Assembly: GCA_903945495.1 (NCBI GenBank)
Contig: CAJAVU010000059.1
Coordinates: 65,091-103,159 of the forward strand
Length of the DNA: 38,069 nucleotides
Source of the DNA: an uncultured Flavobacteriales bacterium
Lineage (GTDB): Bacteria; Bacteroidota; Bacteroidia; Flavobacteriales_D; Crocinitomicaceae
Direction of reading: 5' to 3'
How positions within the stretch are numbered: position 1 is the first letter of the stretch; each line of letters opens with the position of its first letter. This document shows positions 17,643-26,474 of this stretch, in pieces. The position numbers were made by a program, and so were the translations under genes. The notes below the pieces were generated by a model. The model was not told the origin of the DNA and did no database searches. It was given only the letters and a program-made list of their open reading frames with translations.

Positions 17643-17963
17643 ATGAATTTTAAAAATAGTACTGCAGAGCGTTCAACAATTACACGCGACACAATCAAAA
17701 TGGAAAAAGAGACTAGTAATATTTACGAGTCAATTGTTGCTATGGCGAAAAGATCAAACCAGATCAGTGTTGAATTAAAAGAAGAGTTGACACAAAAATT
17801 GCAAGAATTTGCTTCTTCTACAGATAATTTAGAAGAGATTTTTGAAAATCGTGAGCAGATTGAGATTTCTAAATTCTATGAAAAATTGCCGAAGCCAGTT
17901 GCTATGGCAATGCAAGAATTGTTAGAAGATAAAATCTACGTTAGAATGCCAGAAGAAAAATAA
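17643..17963 (+). CDS. rpoZ: RNA polymerase omega subunit (Bacteroidota type)
   Basis: This 106-aa protein corresponds to the Bacteroidota omega/Rpb6-like subunit that aids assembly of RNA polymerase. The recognisable core is TRDTIKMEKETSNIYESIVA followed by MAKRSNQIS; the C-terminal part is acidic and helical. I start at the ATG at 17643, because the upstream TTG at 17619 lies inside bamD. The gene begins 2 bp after bamD ends and coaBC follows 3 bp after it, so all three are tightly coupled. The identification rests on the NIYESIxxMxKRxNQIS pattern and the gene order. Confidence 0.85.
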   Translation: MNFKNSTAERSTITRDTIKMEKETSNIYESIVAMAKRSNQISVELKEELTQKLQEFASSTDNLEEIFENREQIEISKFYEKLPKPVAMAMQELLEDKIYVRMPEEK

Positions 17964-17966
17964 GTT

Positions 17967-19178
17967 ATGCACGGAAAACGCATCCTTCTTGGAATTACAG
18001 GAGGTATTGCGGCTTACAAAATCGCATTCCTTGTCAGAATATTGAAGAAAAAAGGGGCAGAAGTCAAATGTATAATGACTCCTGCCTCTTCTGATTTTAT
18101 AAGCCCGCTAGTTCTCGCAACCTTGTCCGAAAATCCGGTTGGAATTGAATTCTGGGATAAAAAGACCGGTGTATGGACAAACCATGTAGAATATGGTTTA
18201 TGGGCAGATTTATTTGTTGTTGCTCCGTTAACAGCAAATTCCATAGCTAAAATGGCAACTGGTAGTTGTGATAATCTCTTATTAGCTTCCTATTTTTCGA
18301 TGAAATGTCCGACCTTGATTGCACCAGCAATGGATTTGGACATGTATGCACATCCAAGTACCAAACGAAATTTGGAACAACTTCAAAAAGATGGTGTTGG
18401 AATTATTCCAGCTGAGTCAGGTGAATTAGCAAGTGGTTTGGTGGGAGAAGGACGAATGGCTGAACCTGAAACGATTGCAAGTGCAATTGAAAATTTTTTC
18501 GCCAATCATACAACTTCAATCACTCAATCATTGATTGGTAAAAAGGTTTTGGTAACAGCTGGTCCAACGTATGAAGCAATTGATCCTGTACGTTTTATTG
18601 GAAATCATTCTTCTGGTAAAATGGGCTTCGCTATTGTAGAAGAATTATTAGCACAAGGTGCACAAGTTGAATTGGTTTGTGGTCCAACGAAATTGAGTTT
18701 GAACCATCCGAATCTGAAGTTTACAAGTATTAAAACGGCAGAAGAAATGTTGCATTCTGTTCAAGGCAAATGGGCAAAAATGGATGTCGGTATTTTCTCT
18801 GCAGCAGTTGCAGATTATCGTCCAAAACATTCAGCAATTCAAAAAATTAAGAAGACAGAAGACGATTTAACCATTGAGTTAGTTAAAAATCCTGATATTC
18901 TCGCTTGGGCTGGATCAAATAAAACAGAACAACAGCTGTTGGTTGGATTTGCGCTTGAAACGAACGATGTTTTCGTAAATGCAAAAAGCAAATTAGAGCG
19001 AAAAAATCTGGATCTAATTATTATGAATACTTTGGAAGATAGAGGTGCTGGGTTCGCTGGTGACACGAACAAAATTAGCATCTTGGACAATCACAATAAA
19101 TTCACTAGTTTTGAGTTAAAGTCTAAGTCAGAAGTGGCAAAAGACATTGTAGAATATTTGATAAATTACCGTAAATGA
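17967..19178 (+). CDS. coaBC: Bifunctional CoaBC (Dfp), coenzyme A synthesis
   Basis: This 403-aa fusion joins phosphopantothenoylcysteine decarboxylase (CoaC, about 1-185) to phosphopantothenate-cysteine ligase (CoaB, about 190-403). In CoaC the flavin fold starts with ILLGITGGIAAYK and the catalytic histidine is H73 in TNHVEYG. The substrate motif usually written PxMNxxMW reads PAMDLDMY here, and the ACGxxGxGRM motif reads ASGLVGEGRM, so the usual Asn is Asp123 and the usual Cys is Ser156. I recall the same variant from other Bacteroidota. CoaB carries KKVLVTAGPTYEAIDPVRFI and NHSSGKMG. Its stop overlaps the next start (ATGA). Confidence 0.94.
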   Translation: MHGKRILLGITGGIAAYKIAFLVRILKKKGAEVKCIMTPASSDFISPLVLATLSENPVGIEFWDKKTGVWTNHVEYGLWADLFVVAPLTANSIAKMATGSCDNLLLASYFSMKCPTLIAPAMDLDMYAHPSTKRNLEQLQKDGVGIIPAESGELASGLVGEGRMAEPETIASAIENFFANHTTSITQSLIGKKVLVTAGPTYEAIDPVRFIGNHSSGKMGFAIVEELLAQGAQVELVCGPTKLSLNHPNLKFTSIKTAEEMLHSVQGKWAKMDVGIFSAAVADYRPKHSAIQKIKKTEDDLTIELVKNPDILAWAGSNKTEQQLLVGFALETNDVFVNAKSKLERKNLDLIIMNTLEDRGAGFAGDTNKISILDNHNKFTSFELKSKSEVAKDIVEYLINYRK

Positions 19179-20080
19179 AATCATTAGTAGCTGGTTTGTG
19201 TATTGTATTGTGCTTGTTGAACGCGAAAGCACAGGAATTAAATTGTCAAGTGACTATTATCACGGATGCACGTTTGGAAGTTACTTCAGTTGAAAAAGAA
19301 ATTTTTGACCAATTGAAACAAACGATTTACGACATGATGAACACTACCCAATGGACAAAAGATAAGTTCAAAGTGGAAGAACGAATCAACTGTAATATTC
19401 AATTACAGATTAATTCTATTCCGTCGCCAGGAACGTATTCAGGTTCAATGCAAATTCAATCTTCGCGACCATCATTTAATTCTTCTTACAATACAACTGT
19501 TTTTAATTTTCAAGACGATGATATCACCTTTTCATATTCTCGAAATTCTGTTTTGATTTATGCTCCGAATCAATTTCGTGACAATTTAACTTCAGTATTG
19601 GCATTTTATGCGTATTTCATTATTGGAATGGACTATGATAGTTTTTCGCTGAAAGGAGGAACGCCTTATTTCAATGAAGCACAATCAATCGTATCAAATG
19701 CACAGGGTTCTGGCGCTTCAGGCTGGAAATCAAATGAATCAGGGAAAAGAAATCGTTTTTACTTAGTAGATAATGTGTTACATCAATTGTTTGAGCCTTT
19801 GCGCGAATGCAATTATGAATATCATAGAAACGGGGTTGATAAATTGTACGATGATAAATTGGCTGGTAGAAAAGCGATTTTTGATGCATTGACAAAATTG
19901 AATAAAGTGGTTGCAACACGTCCCAATGCAATTAACCTACTCAATTTTGTTCAAGCGAAACAGGTTGAGTTAAAAAATCTGTATGCTGATGCTGATGTAA
20001 AAGACAAAAATGAAATCGTTAGTTTGTTGAAACGCTTGGATCCTGCAAACGCATCGAAATATCAAGAAATTCTAAATTAA
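19175..20080 (+). CDS. DUF4835 family secreted protein
   Basis: This 301-aa protein has a Sec signal peptide (MKSLVAGLCIVLCLLNAKAQ, then ELNCQV). It matches DUF4835, a Bacteroidota family almost always placed between coaBC and recN. Features include VTIITDARLEVTSVEKEIFD, YAYFIIGMDYDSFSLKGGTP and a basic central loop rich in Ser/Gly. The mature protein is predicted to be periplasmic. Its function is unknown; the fixed position in an operon with bamD suggests an envelope role, but that is inference. It overlaps coaBC by 4 bp, and its last stop base is the first base of the recN start. Confidence 0.88.
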   Translation: MKSLVAGLCIVLCLLNAKAQELNCQVTIITDARLEVTSVEKEIFDQLKQTIYDMMNTTQWTKDKFKVEERINCNIQLQINSIPSPGTYSGSMQIQSSRPSFNSSYNTTVFNFQDDDITFSYSRNSVLIYAPNQFRDNLTSVLAFYAYFIIGMDYDSFSLKGGTPYFNEAQSIVSNAQGSGASGWKSNESGKRNRFYLVDNVLHQLFEPLRECNYEYHRNGVDKLYDDKLAGRKAIFDALTKLNKVVATRPNAINLLNFVQAKQVELKNLYADADVKDKNEIVSLLKRLDPANASKYQEILN

Positions 20081-21729
20081 TGCTCCGCACCTTACGAATT
20101 CAAAACTTTGCTTTAATTGATCAAATTGAATTGAATTTCAATTCTGGATATTCTGTAATTACAGGTGAAACTGGTTCAGGAAAATCAATCTTATTGGCTG
20201 CATTAAATCTAATTCTAGGCGAACGGGCAGACTTTTCTGTAATTGGTCCTTCATCCGATAAAGCGATTGTTGAAGCTGAATTTTCGTTAAACGGATTTCA
20301 ATTGAATGATTACTTTAAGGAGAATGATTTGGATTTTGAAGAGTTGACTGTTATTCGAAGAGAAATAAATACGTCAGGAAAATCACGAGCATTCATTAAC
20401 GATACTCCGGTTTCTTTGAATGTGTTAAAGGAATTAACTGGTTCACTTGTAAATATTCATTCACAATACAATACCTTAGAATTGAAAAGTAGAATCTATC
20501 AATTAGAAATTGTTGATATACTTGGAGATTTAAAAGGAGAAGCTGAATCGTTTGCAAAAAACTATAAATCGCTTTCGACACTTTCGAGTGAATTGAAACG
20601 ATTGAATGAACAATTAAGTACTGCATTACAACAACAAGATTATAACGCATTTCAACTAAAAGAACTCGAAGAATTGAACCTTGAACGAACAGATTTTAAT
20701 TTGTTAGAGGGTGAATTGTTGAAATCTGAAAATAGTGAAGGAATTTTATCTGCCTTACAAGCAATTGAAGGCGTTGTCGAAGGTGAAAACCAAGTGTTGG
20801 ATCGTTTGAGAATTGTGAAGGCTAGCCTCGATAAAATTAAAGGTGTTGACAAAGATGTGGATGAATTGGCTTCGCGTATTCAATCATCAATGATTGAATT
20901 GGCCGATATCGCAGCTGACGCTCAACGTTTTTCTGAGCAAATTGAAATAGATCCAGCGAAACTTGTCGAATTGACTTCCGTTTTAAATCGCTACAATCAT
21001 GCCTTGAAAAAACATAATTTGTTAGATCAAGCGGCTTTGTTGGAATTTAAAAATCAATTGGAATCTTCTGTTGTTGGAACAACTGACTTACAAGCAGAAA
21101 TTGAACGATTGACACAAAACTTTTCGAAAGAGAAAATTGCTGTTGAAACGGCAGCGAAAAAATTACATGCAGCACGTTTAAAAGCGATTGAACCAATTTC
21201 TAAGTCAATTCAAGCTATTTTGGTGGAGTTGAAGCTACCAAATACTAAATTGGATTTCAAACTTACAGAACGCGAAGAATTGAATTCTAGCGGTTGTACA
21301 GATATCGTGTTGAATTTCTCAGCCAATTTAGGAATTGAAACGGTTCCGATTGAAAAAGCAGCGAGTGGGGGAGAATTGGCGCGTGTGATGCTTGCTTTGC
21401 AAAAATTAATTTCAGAAAAACGCCTATTACCAACGGTTTTGTTTGATGAAATCGATACAGGAGTTTCTGGTGATGTGGCACAGAAAATTGGTGCATTATT
21501 GCAAAAAATGGGTGGTCATTTTCAATTGTTTGCCATTTCGCATTTACCTCAGGTTGCAGCGAAAGCAGCGCATCACTTTAGAGTTGAAAAGGAAATTATC
21601 AATAATCGCACAACAACACGTGTTGCTGTGTTGAACGAACAAGAGCGCATTGAAGAGATTGCTCGTTTAATGAGTGGTGAATTAATTACGGATGCGGCAA
21701 TTGAGAATGCAAAAGCATTAATGAATTAG
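20080..21729 (+). CDS. recN: DNA repair protein RecN
   Basis: This 549-aa SMC-like ATPase acts in double-strand-break repair. The N-terminus is MLRTLRIQNFALIDQIELNF; Walker A follows at 29-36 (GETGSGKS), then LGERAD. A long coiled-coil region covers about 155-370. The C-terminal half holds the ABC signature ASGGELARVMLAL and Walker B PTVLFDEIDTGVSG, followed by AISHLPQVAA. The length is normal for the family. It is the last recognised housekeeping gene of the bamD operon; the GSCFA gene begins 2 bp later and is probably read through. Confidence 0.96.
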   Translation: MLRTLRIQNFALIDQIELNFNSGYSVITGETGSGKSILLAALNLILGERADFSVIGPSSDKAIVEAEFSLNGFQLNDYFKENDLDFEELTVIRREINTSGKSRAFINDTPVSLNVLKELTGSLVNIHSQYNTLELKSRIYQLEIVDILGDLKGEAESFAKNYKSLSTLSSELKRLNEQLSTALQQQDYNAFQLKELEELNLERTDFNLLEGELLKSENSEGILSALQAIEGVVEGENQVLDRLRIVKASLDKIKGVDKDVDELASRIQSSMIELADIAADAQRFSEQIEIDPAKLVELTSVLNRYNHALKKHNLLDQAALLEFKNQLESSVVGTTDLQAEIERLTQNFSKEKIAVETAAKKLHAARLKAIEPISKSIQAILVELKLPNTKLDFKLTEREELNSSGCTDIVLNFSANLGIETVPIEKAASGGELARVMLALQKLISEKRLLPTVLFDEIDTGVSGDVAQKIGALLQKMGGHFQLFAISHLPQVAAKAAHHFRVEKEIINNRTTTRVAVLNEQERIEEIARLMSGELITDAAIENAKALMN

Positions 21730-21731
21730 TC

Positions 21732-22679
21732 GTGAGTCAATTTCATCTATCATTTTCAGTTCCAACTCAGGAGCATAAAATAAATCACAAAGAACCTATT
21801 TTGTTTTTAGGAAGCTGTTTCTCGGATGAAATAGCGGCTAAAGCAAAGTTCAATGGTTTTCACGTGGATTCAAATCCTTTTGGTACTGTTTTTCATCCAT
21901 TGGCTTTAGGGCGTTTTTTATTGGATTGTTTGACAGGACAGAAATCTGAAGAGTTCATTTTTAAGCGTGAAGATCTCTTTTTTACCTTGGATGCAAGTAC
22001 TACAGTTTATGCTATTTCGCAAAATGATTTAGTAGATAAATTGACTGATTTACGCAACAATTGGCTTGAACAACTTAAAACTGCATCTCACTTATTTGTA
22101 ACGTTTGGAACTGCTTGGGGATATCAAAATATCGAATCGCAAGTTCTCGTTGCGAATTGCCATAAACTTCCAAGTCAACAATTTGTAAAAACCTTGACTT
22201 CTTCTGATGAAATAACGGAAGTTTGGAATCTAATTCTTGAAAAATTAAACGTCTTGAATCCAAATTTGACAGTTTGTTTTACGGTTAGCCCTGTTCGTCA
22301 TGTGAAAGATGGTTTTGTTGAGAACAATCAAAGCAAAGCCGTTTTAATTGAGTCAGTGCGACGTTTACAAGAAAATTCGAAAGCGATTTATTTTCCTTCC
22401 TATGAAATCGTGATGGATGAATTACGTGATTACCGCTTTTTCAAGCAAGACCGTGTGCATCCAAACGAAGAAGCGATTGATTATGTTTGGAATCGATTTG
22501 TTGAAAGTTTTTGTTCGAAAGAAACACTTGAGCTTTGCAAAAAGGTTAAATCCTTAAAATTGTCGCTTTCACATAAAAGTTTGCATCCCGAAAGTCAAGA
22601 AACATTGACGCATAAAAAAAAGGTAGAACAACTTCGCAATGAATTTAAAGTTGCCTACCCTTTTATTTTTCTAGATTGA
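21732..22679 (+). CDS. GSCFA domain protein
   Basis: This 315-aa protein carries the signature of the GSCFA family (ILFLGSCFSDEIAAKAKFNG, about 23-42), followed by SNPFGTVFHPLAL. The family belongs to the SGNH/GDSL hydrolase fold, and the late DRVHPNEEAIDYVW fits the catalytic Asp-His block. The natural substrate is not known; a lipase or esterase type of reaction is possible. There is no signal peptide. It begins at GTG two bases after recN ends. Its end converges on the PKD-protein gene with a hairpin between them. Confidence 0.88.
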   Translation: MSQFHLSFSVPTQEHKINHKEPILFLGSCFSDEIAAKAKFNGFHVDSNPFGTVFHPLALGRFLLDCLTGQKSEEFIFKREDLFFTLDASTTVYAISQNDLVDKLTDLRNNWLEQLKTASHLFVTFGTAWGYQNIESQVLVANCHKLPSQQFVKTLTSSDEITEVWNLILEKLNVLNPNLTVCFTVSPVRHVKDGFVENNQSKAVLIESVRRLQENSKAIYFPSYEIVMDELRDYRFFKQDRVHPNEEAIDYVWNRFVESFCSKETLELCKKVKSLKLSLSHKSLHPESQETLTHKKKVEQLRNEFKVAYPFIFLD

Positions 22680-22685
22680 TAGAGA

Positions 22686-22715
22686 TACGATTTTAACTAA
22701 TAAGTTATAGTCGTA
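22686..22715. terminator. Hairpin between convergent GSCFA and PKD genes
   Basis: TACGATTTTAACT and AGTTATAGTCGTA form a stem of about 13 bp with one mismatch and one wobble pair around the loop AATA. The right arm includes the stop codon of the minus-strand gene. T-tracts are short, so a bidirectional terminator is plausible but not certain. Confidence 0.4.
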
Positions 22716-23958
22716 CAATTGTACCTTTATATTCAGGATTTTCTCCCTTTAAAGGGTTGTTTAGGGTAACTTTCCAAATGTAAGCCTTGTTCGCACTTAC
22801 CATTTGACCATTTCGTTTATCAAGTCCTCTCCAAGGGTTTGAAACATCCGATGTTTCGAAAATAATTGCACCATCCGTTGGGTCGATAATAATCATTCTG
22901 AAATCAGCTGAACGTTCAACTAATCCTCTTGGAATAAAACTATTGATTCGATTGTCGCTTGACATTGGATCAAATCCATTTACGGCAAGCAAGTTATAAG
23001 TTTCGTCAATTTGAACAGATTTAGTAGCAGTTGTTTTACACGAATTTGAACCTGTAACTGTCAAGGTAATATCGTATTGACCTTTATAGAAGAAGTGTGC
23101 TTTCGTTTCTGTTCCAGAAGTTGTTCCGCTTTGACCTTCAAAAGCCCACGCATGCGCAACACCTTGTGAATTCGTTGAAAGATTCATTGAAGGAACACCA
23201 TTTTCATAGTTATATGTTTCATCAATCGTGAAGTCAGCTTTTGGTAATGGTTTTACAACAAATGACTCTTTGGAATTGAATATGCCATTCACCATGAAAC
23301 CAAGATTGTAAATTCCTTCTGAATCAGTTGTAAATTGAAGCGATGTATTTCCTTTAATAGTTGTAATTCCATTTGGACCTACAACGGTTAATTCTTGTTT
23401 GTTTGTATTGTTAATTGTTGTCGTTTCATTTAAACAGATATTCGCTAAACTTGGAACGCTAGGAGCAACTATTTCAATAATCGGATCGAAAATAGAGTTA
23501 ACTGGCTCGTCTTCCTTCATGAAACTGTTTTCCTTCACTTTAATATAATCGATTGGATTATCAAAAATGTTTGGTGCTGGATCAAATGAAACAGGATTAC
23601 TTGTTCCGTTAGTAGTGTTTTTTACAGGAGCTTCAGTTGTAGAAGCATCTTGAATAGACGATTGTGATGAAGTTCCTTTCGAAGTGTGAACTTGATCTTC
23701 AGTCTCTTTAACTTTTTCAGTTGAAGTAGAAGTGATGTGTTGTGATTTCTCAACATCCGCAGATGGCCATAATAAAACAGTTGTAACGATTACAGCAACA
23801 GTTGCTGCACCGCCCAAATACCATATAAGGTTGGAACCGCCAGAAGTTGGCATTGTCTGATCCAAGCGCTTGCTCATGGCAGACCATGCAGCAGCGTCGT
23901 ACGGCACTTCGAAACCGTTCAGACTTTCCTTGATGTTGTTTTCAAAATTATCTTTCAT
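22705..23958 (-). CDS. Single-pass membrane protein with PKD and CHU_C-like domains (putative sigma partner)
   Basis: This 417-aa protein has a short cytoplasmic N-terminus (about 1-43, including AAAWSAMSKRLDQTM) and one membrane helix (about 44-64). A Thr/Ser/Glu-rich linker follows (about 70-125), then a PKD domain (about 239-317, with AWAFEGQSGTTSG and GQYDITLTVTGSN). The end (about 325-417) resembles the gliding-motility-associated C-terminal (CHU_C) domain: FDPMSSDNRINSFIP, FRMIIIDPTDGAIIFET, then PWRGLDKRNGQMV. The gene follows the ECF sigma gene with one base between them. The topology fits an anti-sigma factor with a periplasmic sensor, but no known anti-sigma motif was identified. 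Confidence 0.75.
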   Translation of the reverse strand: MKDNFENNIKESLNGFEVPYDAAAWSAMSKRLDQTMPTSGGSNLIWYLGGAATVAVIVTTVLLWPSADVEKSQHITSTSTEKVKETEDQVHTSKGTSSQSSIQDASTTEAPVKNTTNGTSNPVSFDPAPNIFDNPIDYIKVKENSFMKEDEPVNSIFDPIIEIVAPSVPSLANICLNETTTINNTNKQELTVVGPNGITTIKGNTSLQFTTDSEGIYNLGFMVNGIFNSKESFVVKPLPKADFTIDETYNYENGVPSMNLSTNSQGVAHAWAFEGQSGTTSGTETKAHFFYKGQYDITLTVTGSNSCKTTATKSVQIDETYNLLAVNGFDPMSSDNRINSFIPRGLVERSADFRMIIIDPTDGAIIFETSDVSNPWRGLDKRNGQMVSANKAYIWKVTLNNPLKGENPEYKGTIVRL

Positions 23959-23959
23959 G

Positions 23960-24553
23960 TTAATCTATGTTCATGAATTTTTCACTCAATATTTTTTGCA
24001 AATTCATTTTTGCTTTGGCTAGGTTTGATTTCGAGGTTCCTTCACTTATTCCGAGAAGCTCCGCAATTTCTTTGTGCGAATAATCTTCTAGAACGAATAA
24101 ATTAAAAACAGCACGATAGGCGGGAGATAACTTTTGAATTGCTTCCATTGCTATTTCAGCTTTCAAATCTGTAAACTCGAGATCTTCACGTTCCACCATT
24201 GGGTCCGAAGCTCCTAGTTTAAAGTCATTATCATTGTCCGTCAAATAAGGATCTTTTTTTGATTTTCGAATGGCGTCAATTGCTGTATTTGCAATAATTC
24301 GACGAATCCAACCTTCAAAAGAACCCTTATAATCAAATGCTCCTAACTTTTCAAAGACCTTAATAAATCCCTCTTGAAGAACCTCTTGGGCGCTGTCTCT
24401 GTCTGGCATGTAACGCATACAGACAGGTAACATTTTCCCGTAAAAAAGTTTAAAAAGTTCTTCTTGCGAACGTCTATTATTACGCAAGCAGCCCTCAATA
24501 ATCTCTTTTAATTTGTCCTTGTTCTCCACATTCTTAACATTCGTTAGACGCAT
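23960..24553 (-). CDS. ECF-type RNA polymerase sigma factor
   Basis: This 197-aa sigma-70 family protein has region 2 (about 30-95: RSQEELFKLFYGKMLPVCMR, DRDSAQEVLQEGFIKVFEKL, EGWIRRIIANTAIDAIRK) and region 4 (about 135-190: KLSPAYRAVFNLFVLEDYSH, then KEIAELLGISEGTSKSNLAKA). No extra C-terminal domain is present. It is the first gene of a two-gene unit with the PKD/CHU_C membrane protein, the usual layout of a sigma factor and its membrane regulator. Related ECF factors in Bacteroidota include ones tied to type IX secretion, but the regulon of this one is unknown. Confidence 0.92.
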   Translation of the reverse strand: MRLTNVKNVENKDKLKEIIEGCLRNNRRSQEELFKLFYGKMLPVCMRYMPDRDSAQEVLQEGFIKVFEKLGAFDYKGSFEGWIRRIIANTAIDAIRKSKKDPYLTDNDNDFKLGASDPMVEREDLEFTDLKAEIAMEAIQKLSPAYRAVFNLFVLEDYSHKEIAELLGISEGTSKSNLAKAKMNLQKILSEKFMNID

Positions 24554-24691
24554 CTTGGTTTTCTCGGTTGCCTTTTAAAAATTATTTATTGACAATCGAC
24601 CAATTTTACGCACAAAATAACAGAAATATTTGGCAATTAGTATTAATTTCGTCGTCGATTAATTTTGATTACAAAAACAAAAAAATAAACA

Positions 24692-25630
24692 ATGAAAGTA
24701 ACAGTAGTCGGAGCTGGAAATGTTGGTGCAACTTGTGCTGATGTATTAGCTCACAGAGAAATTGCCAATGAAATCGTTTTGTTGGATATTAAAGAAGGTT
24801 TTGCTGAAGGTAAAGCATTGGATATTTGGGAATCAGCGCCAATTGGTTTATATGATTCTCGTACAATCGGTTCAACAAACGATTATTCAAAAACAGCTGA
24901 TTCTGATGTAGTTGTTATCACTTCAGGTCTTCCACGTAAACCAGGAATGTCTCGTGACGATTTAATCGCTACGAACGCTGGTATCGTTAAAACTGTTACT
25001 GAAAATGTAATTAAATATTCTCCAAACGCTGTAATCATTATCGTTTCTAATCCATTAGACGTAATGACGTATTGTGCATATTTGAACGCTAAAACAGTTC
25101 CTAATAAAGTATTCGGAATGGCTGGTGTATTAGATACAGCTCGTTACCGTTCTTTCTTAGCATTGGAATTGAATGTTTCTCCAAAAGATATCCAAGCAGT
25201 ATTGATGGGGGGTCACGGTGATACAATGGTTCCACTTCCTCGTTATACAACTGTAGCCGGTATTCCTGTTACGGAATTGATTGCTGAAGATAAATTAAAC
25301 GAAATCATCGAGCGTACGAAGTTTGGTGGTGGAGAAATTGTTCAATTATTGGGTACTTCTGCTTGGTATGCACCAGGTGCTGCAGCTGCTCAAATGGTTG
25401 AAGCAGTTGTTCGTGATCAAAAACGTATCTTCCCAGTTTGTGCTTGGTTACAAGGTGAGTACGGAATGAACGATATTTACTTAGGAGTTCCTGTAGTTCT
25501 TGGTAAAAACGGAATCGAGAAAATTATTGAATTAGATTTAAATGACGCTGAGAAAGCTTTATTAGCTGAATCTGCTGAAGCAGTGAAAGTGGTAATGAAT
25601 GTTTTAGATAACATGAACGCTACAGCTTAA
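24692..25630 (+). CDS. mdh: Malate dehydrogenase
   Basis: This 312-aa enzyme of the LDH-like malate dehydrogenase type interconverts malate and oxaloacetate with NAD in the TCA cycle. The Rossmann loop is VVGAGNVGAT (5-14). D32 (in LLDIKEG) specifies NAD over NADP. The mobile loop ITSGLPRKPGMSRDDL supplies R82 and R88, R151 sits in DTARYRS and the catalytic H175 in GGHGDT. Arg82 marks malate rather than lactate specificity. Codon use is more uniform than in neighbouring genes, as expected for high expression. A strong terminator follows. Confidence 0.97.
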   Translation: MKVTVVGAGNVGATCADVLAHREIANEIVLLDIKEGFAEGKALDIWESAPIGLYDSRTIGSTNDYSKTADSDVVVITSGLPRKPGMSRDDLIATNAGIVKTVTENVIKYSPNAVIIIVSNPLDVMTYCAYLNAKTVPNKVFGMAGVLDTARYRSFLALELNVSPKDIQAVLMGGHGDTMVPLPRYTTVAGIPVTELIAEDKLNEIIERTKFGGGEIVQLLGTSAWYAPGAAAAQMVEAVVRDQKRIFPVCAWLQGEYGMNDIYLGVPVVLGKNGIEKIIELDLNDAEKALLAESAEAVKVVMNVLDNMNATA

Positions 25631-25648
25631 TTCAATCCAATAAATTTG

Positions 25649-25687
25649 AAATCCCCCAGTCTTAAATGATTGGGGGATTTTTTTTGC
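25649..25687 (+). terminator. Strong intrinsic terminator after mdh
   Basis: AAATCCCCCA pairs exactly with TGGGGGATTT, extended inward by three more pairs (one G.T) around a 6-nt loop, and is followed by a T-run of eight. This is the clearest rho-independent terminator in the window. Confidence 0.92.
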
Positions 25688-25753
25688 CATTAACTGTTGT
25701 TTTAGAAGAATAAAATTTCATTCATATTTAATCTGCAATCGCTAGCTTATACG

Positions 25754-25761
25754 TACCTTTG
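25754..25761 (+). promoter_or_regulatory. TAnnTTTG promoter element for ppa
   Basis: TACCTTTG is followed by a leader of roughly 65 nt before the ATG at 25831. The leader ends in AAAGGAAA, which looks more like a Shine-Dalgarno than most starts in this window. No -33 TTTG is evident. Confidence 0.5.
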
Positions 25762-25830
25762 CGCGGTATTATGCAGGCAAAGATGACTCACGTAATGCTA
25801 AATATTTTATTGCTAATAAGTTAAAGGAAA

Positions 25831-26376
25831 ATGGCTCAAAAGTTCAATGCTTGGCATGACGTTTCAAGAGGTGAAAATTTACCAAATGAAGTAAATGGAA
25901 TTATCGAAATTCCAAAAGGAACACGCGCAAAATACGAATTAGACAAAGACAGTGGTTTATTGAAATTAGACCGTGTATTGTATTCTTCAGTTTATTATCC
26001 AGCTAACTATGGATTTATTCCTAAAAGTTATTGTGATGATAAAGATCCGTTGGATATTTTGATTTTGTCGCAAATAGATGTTGTACCAATGTGTATCGTT
26101 CCTGCGAAAGTGATTGGAGTTATGCGAATGTTGGACAATGGTGAAGCAGATGATAAAATTATTGCTGTAGCTGCTGGAGATCCAAGTATGAATCACATCA
26201 ATGATATTTCTGAGTTACCAGCACATTTTATTTCGGAGATGCGTAATTTCTTTGAAGATTATAAAAAGTTGGAAAACAAGACGGTTGTTGTTGAAGAGTT
26301 CTTAAACCGTGAAACAGCGATTGAAATTTTGAAAGACAGTTTTAAAATGTATGAAGAGAAATTTCCAAACGGATAA
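25831..26376 (+). CDS. ppa: Inorganic pyrophosphatase, family I
   Basis: This 181-aa soluble enzyme hydrolyses pyrophosphate to phosphate. The family I signature is complete: [10 protein letters not shown] (55-64) followed by the metal-binding D70-K-D72-P-L-D75. E26 and K29 in [13 protein letters not shown] belong to the active site. The length is typical for the bacterial hexameric form. It has its own promoter element and a terminator just downstream, so it is monocistronic. Confidence 0.96.
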   Translation: MAQKFNAWHDVSRGENLPNEVNGIIEIPKGTRAKYELDKDSGLLKLDRVLYSSVYYPANYGFIPKSYCDDKDPLDILILSQIDVVPMCIVPAKVIGVMRMLDNGEADDKIIAVAAGDPSMNHINDISELPAHFISEMRNFFEDYKKLENKTVVVEEFLNRETAIEILKDSFKMYEEKFPNG

Positions 26377-26405
26377 TTCTAGTCAGTATTAAAAAATTTA
26401 TGATT

Positions 26406-26438
26406 AGGTTGTCAATTCGTTTTGGCAACCTTTTTTTA
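26406..26438 (+). terminator. Intrinsic terminator after ppa
   Basis: AGGTTGTC pairs with GGCAACCT (one T.G wobble) around a 10-nt loop, followed by a T-run of seven. It separates ppa from the secreted unknown at 26475. Confidence 0.85.
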
Positions 26439-26474
26439 TTTAAATAAAATGCGTAATTTCAACTAAACTCAACT

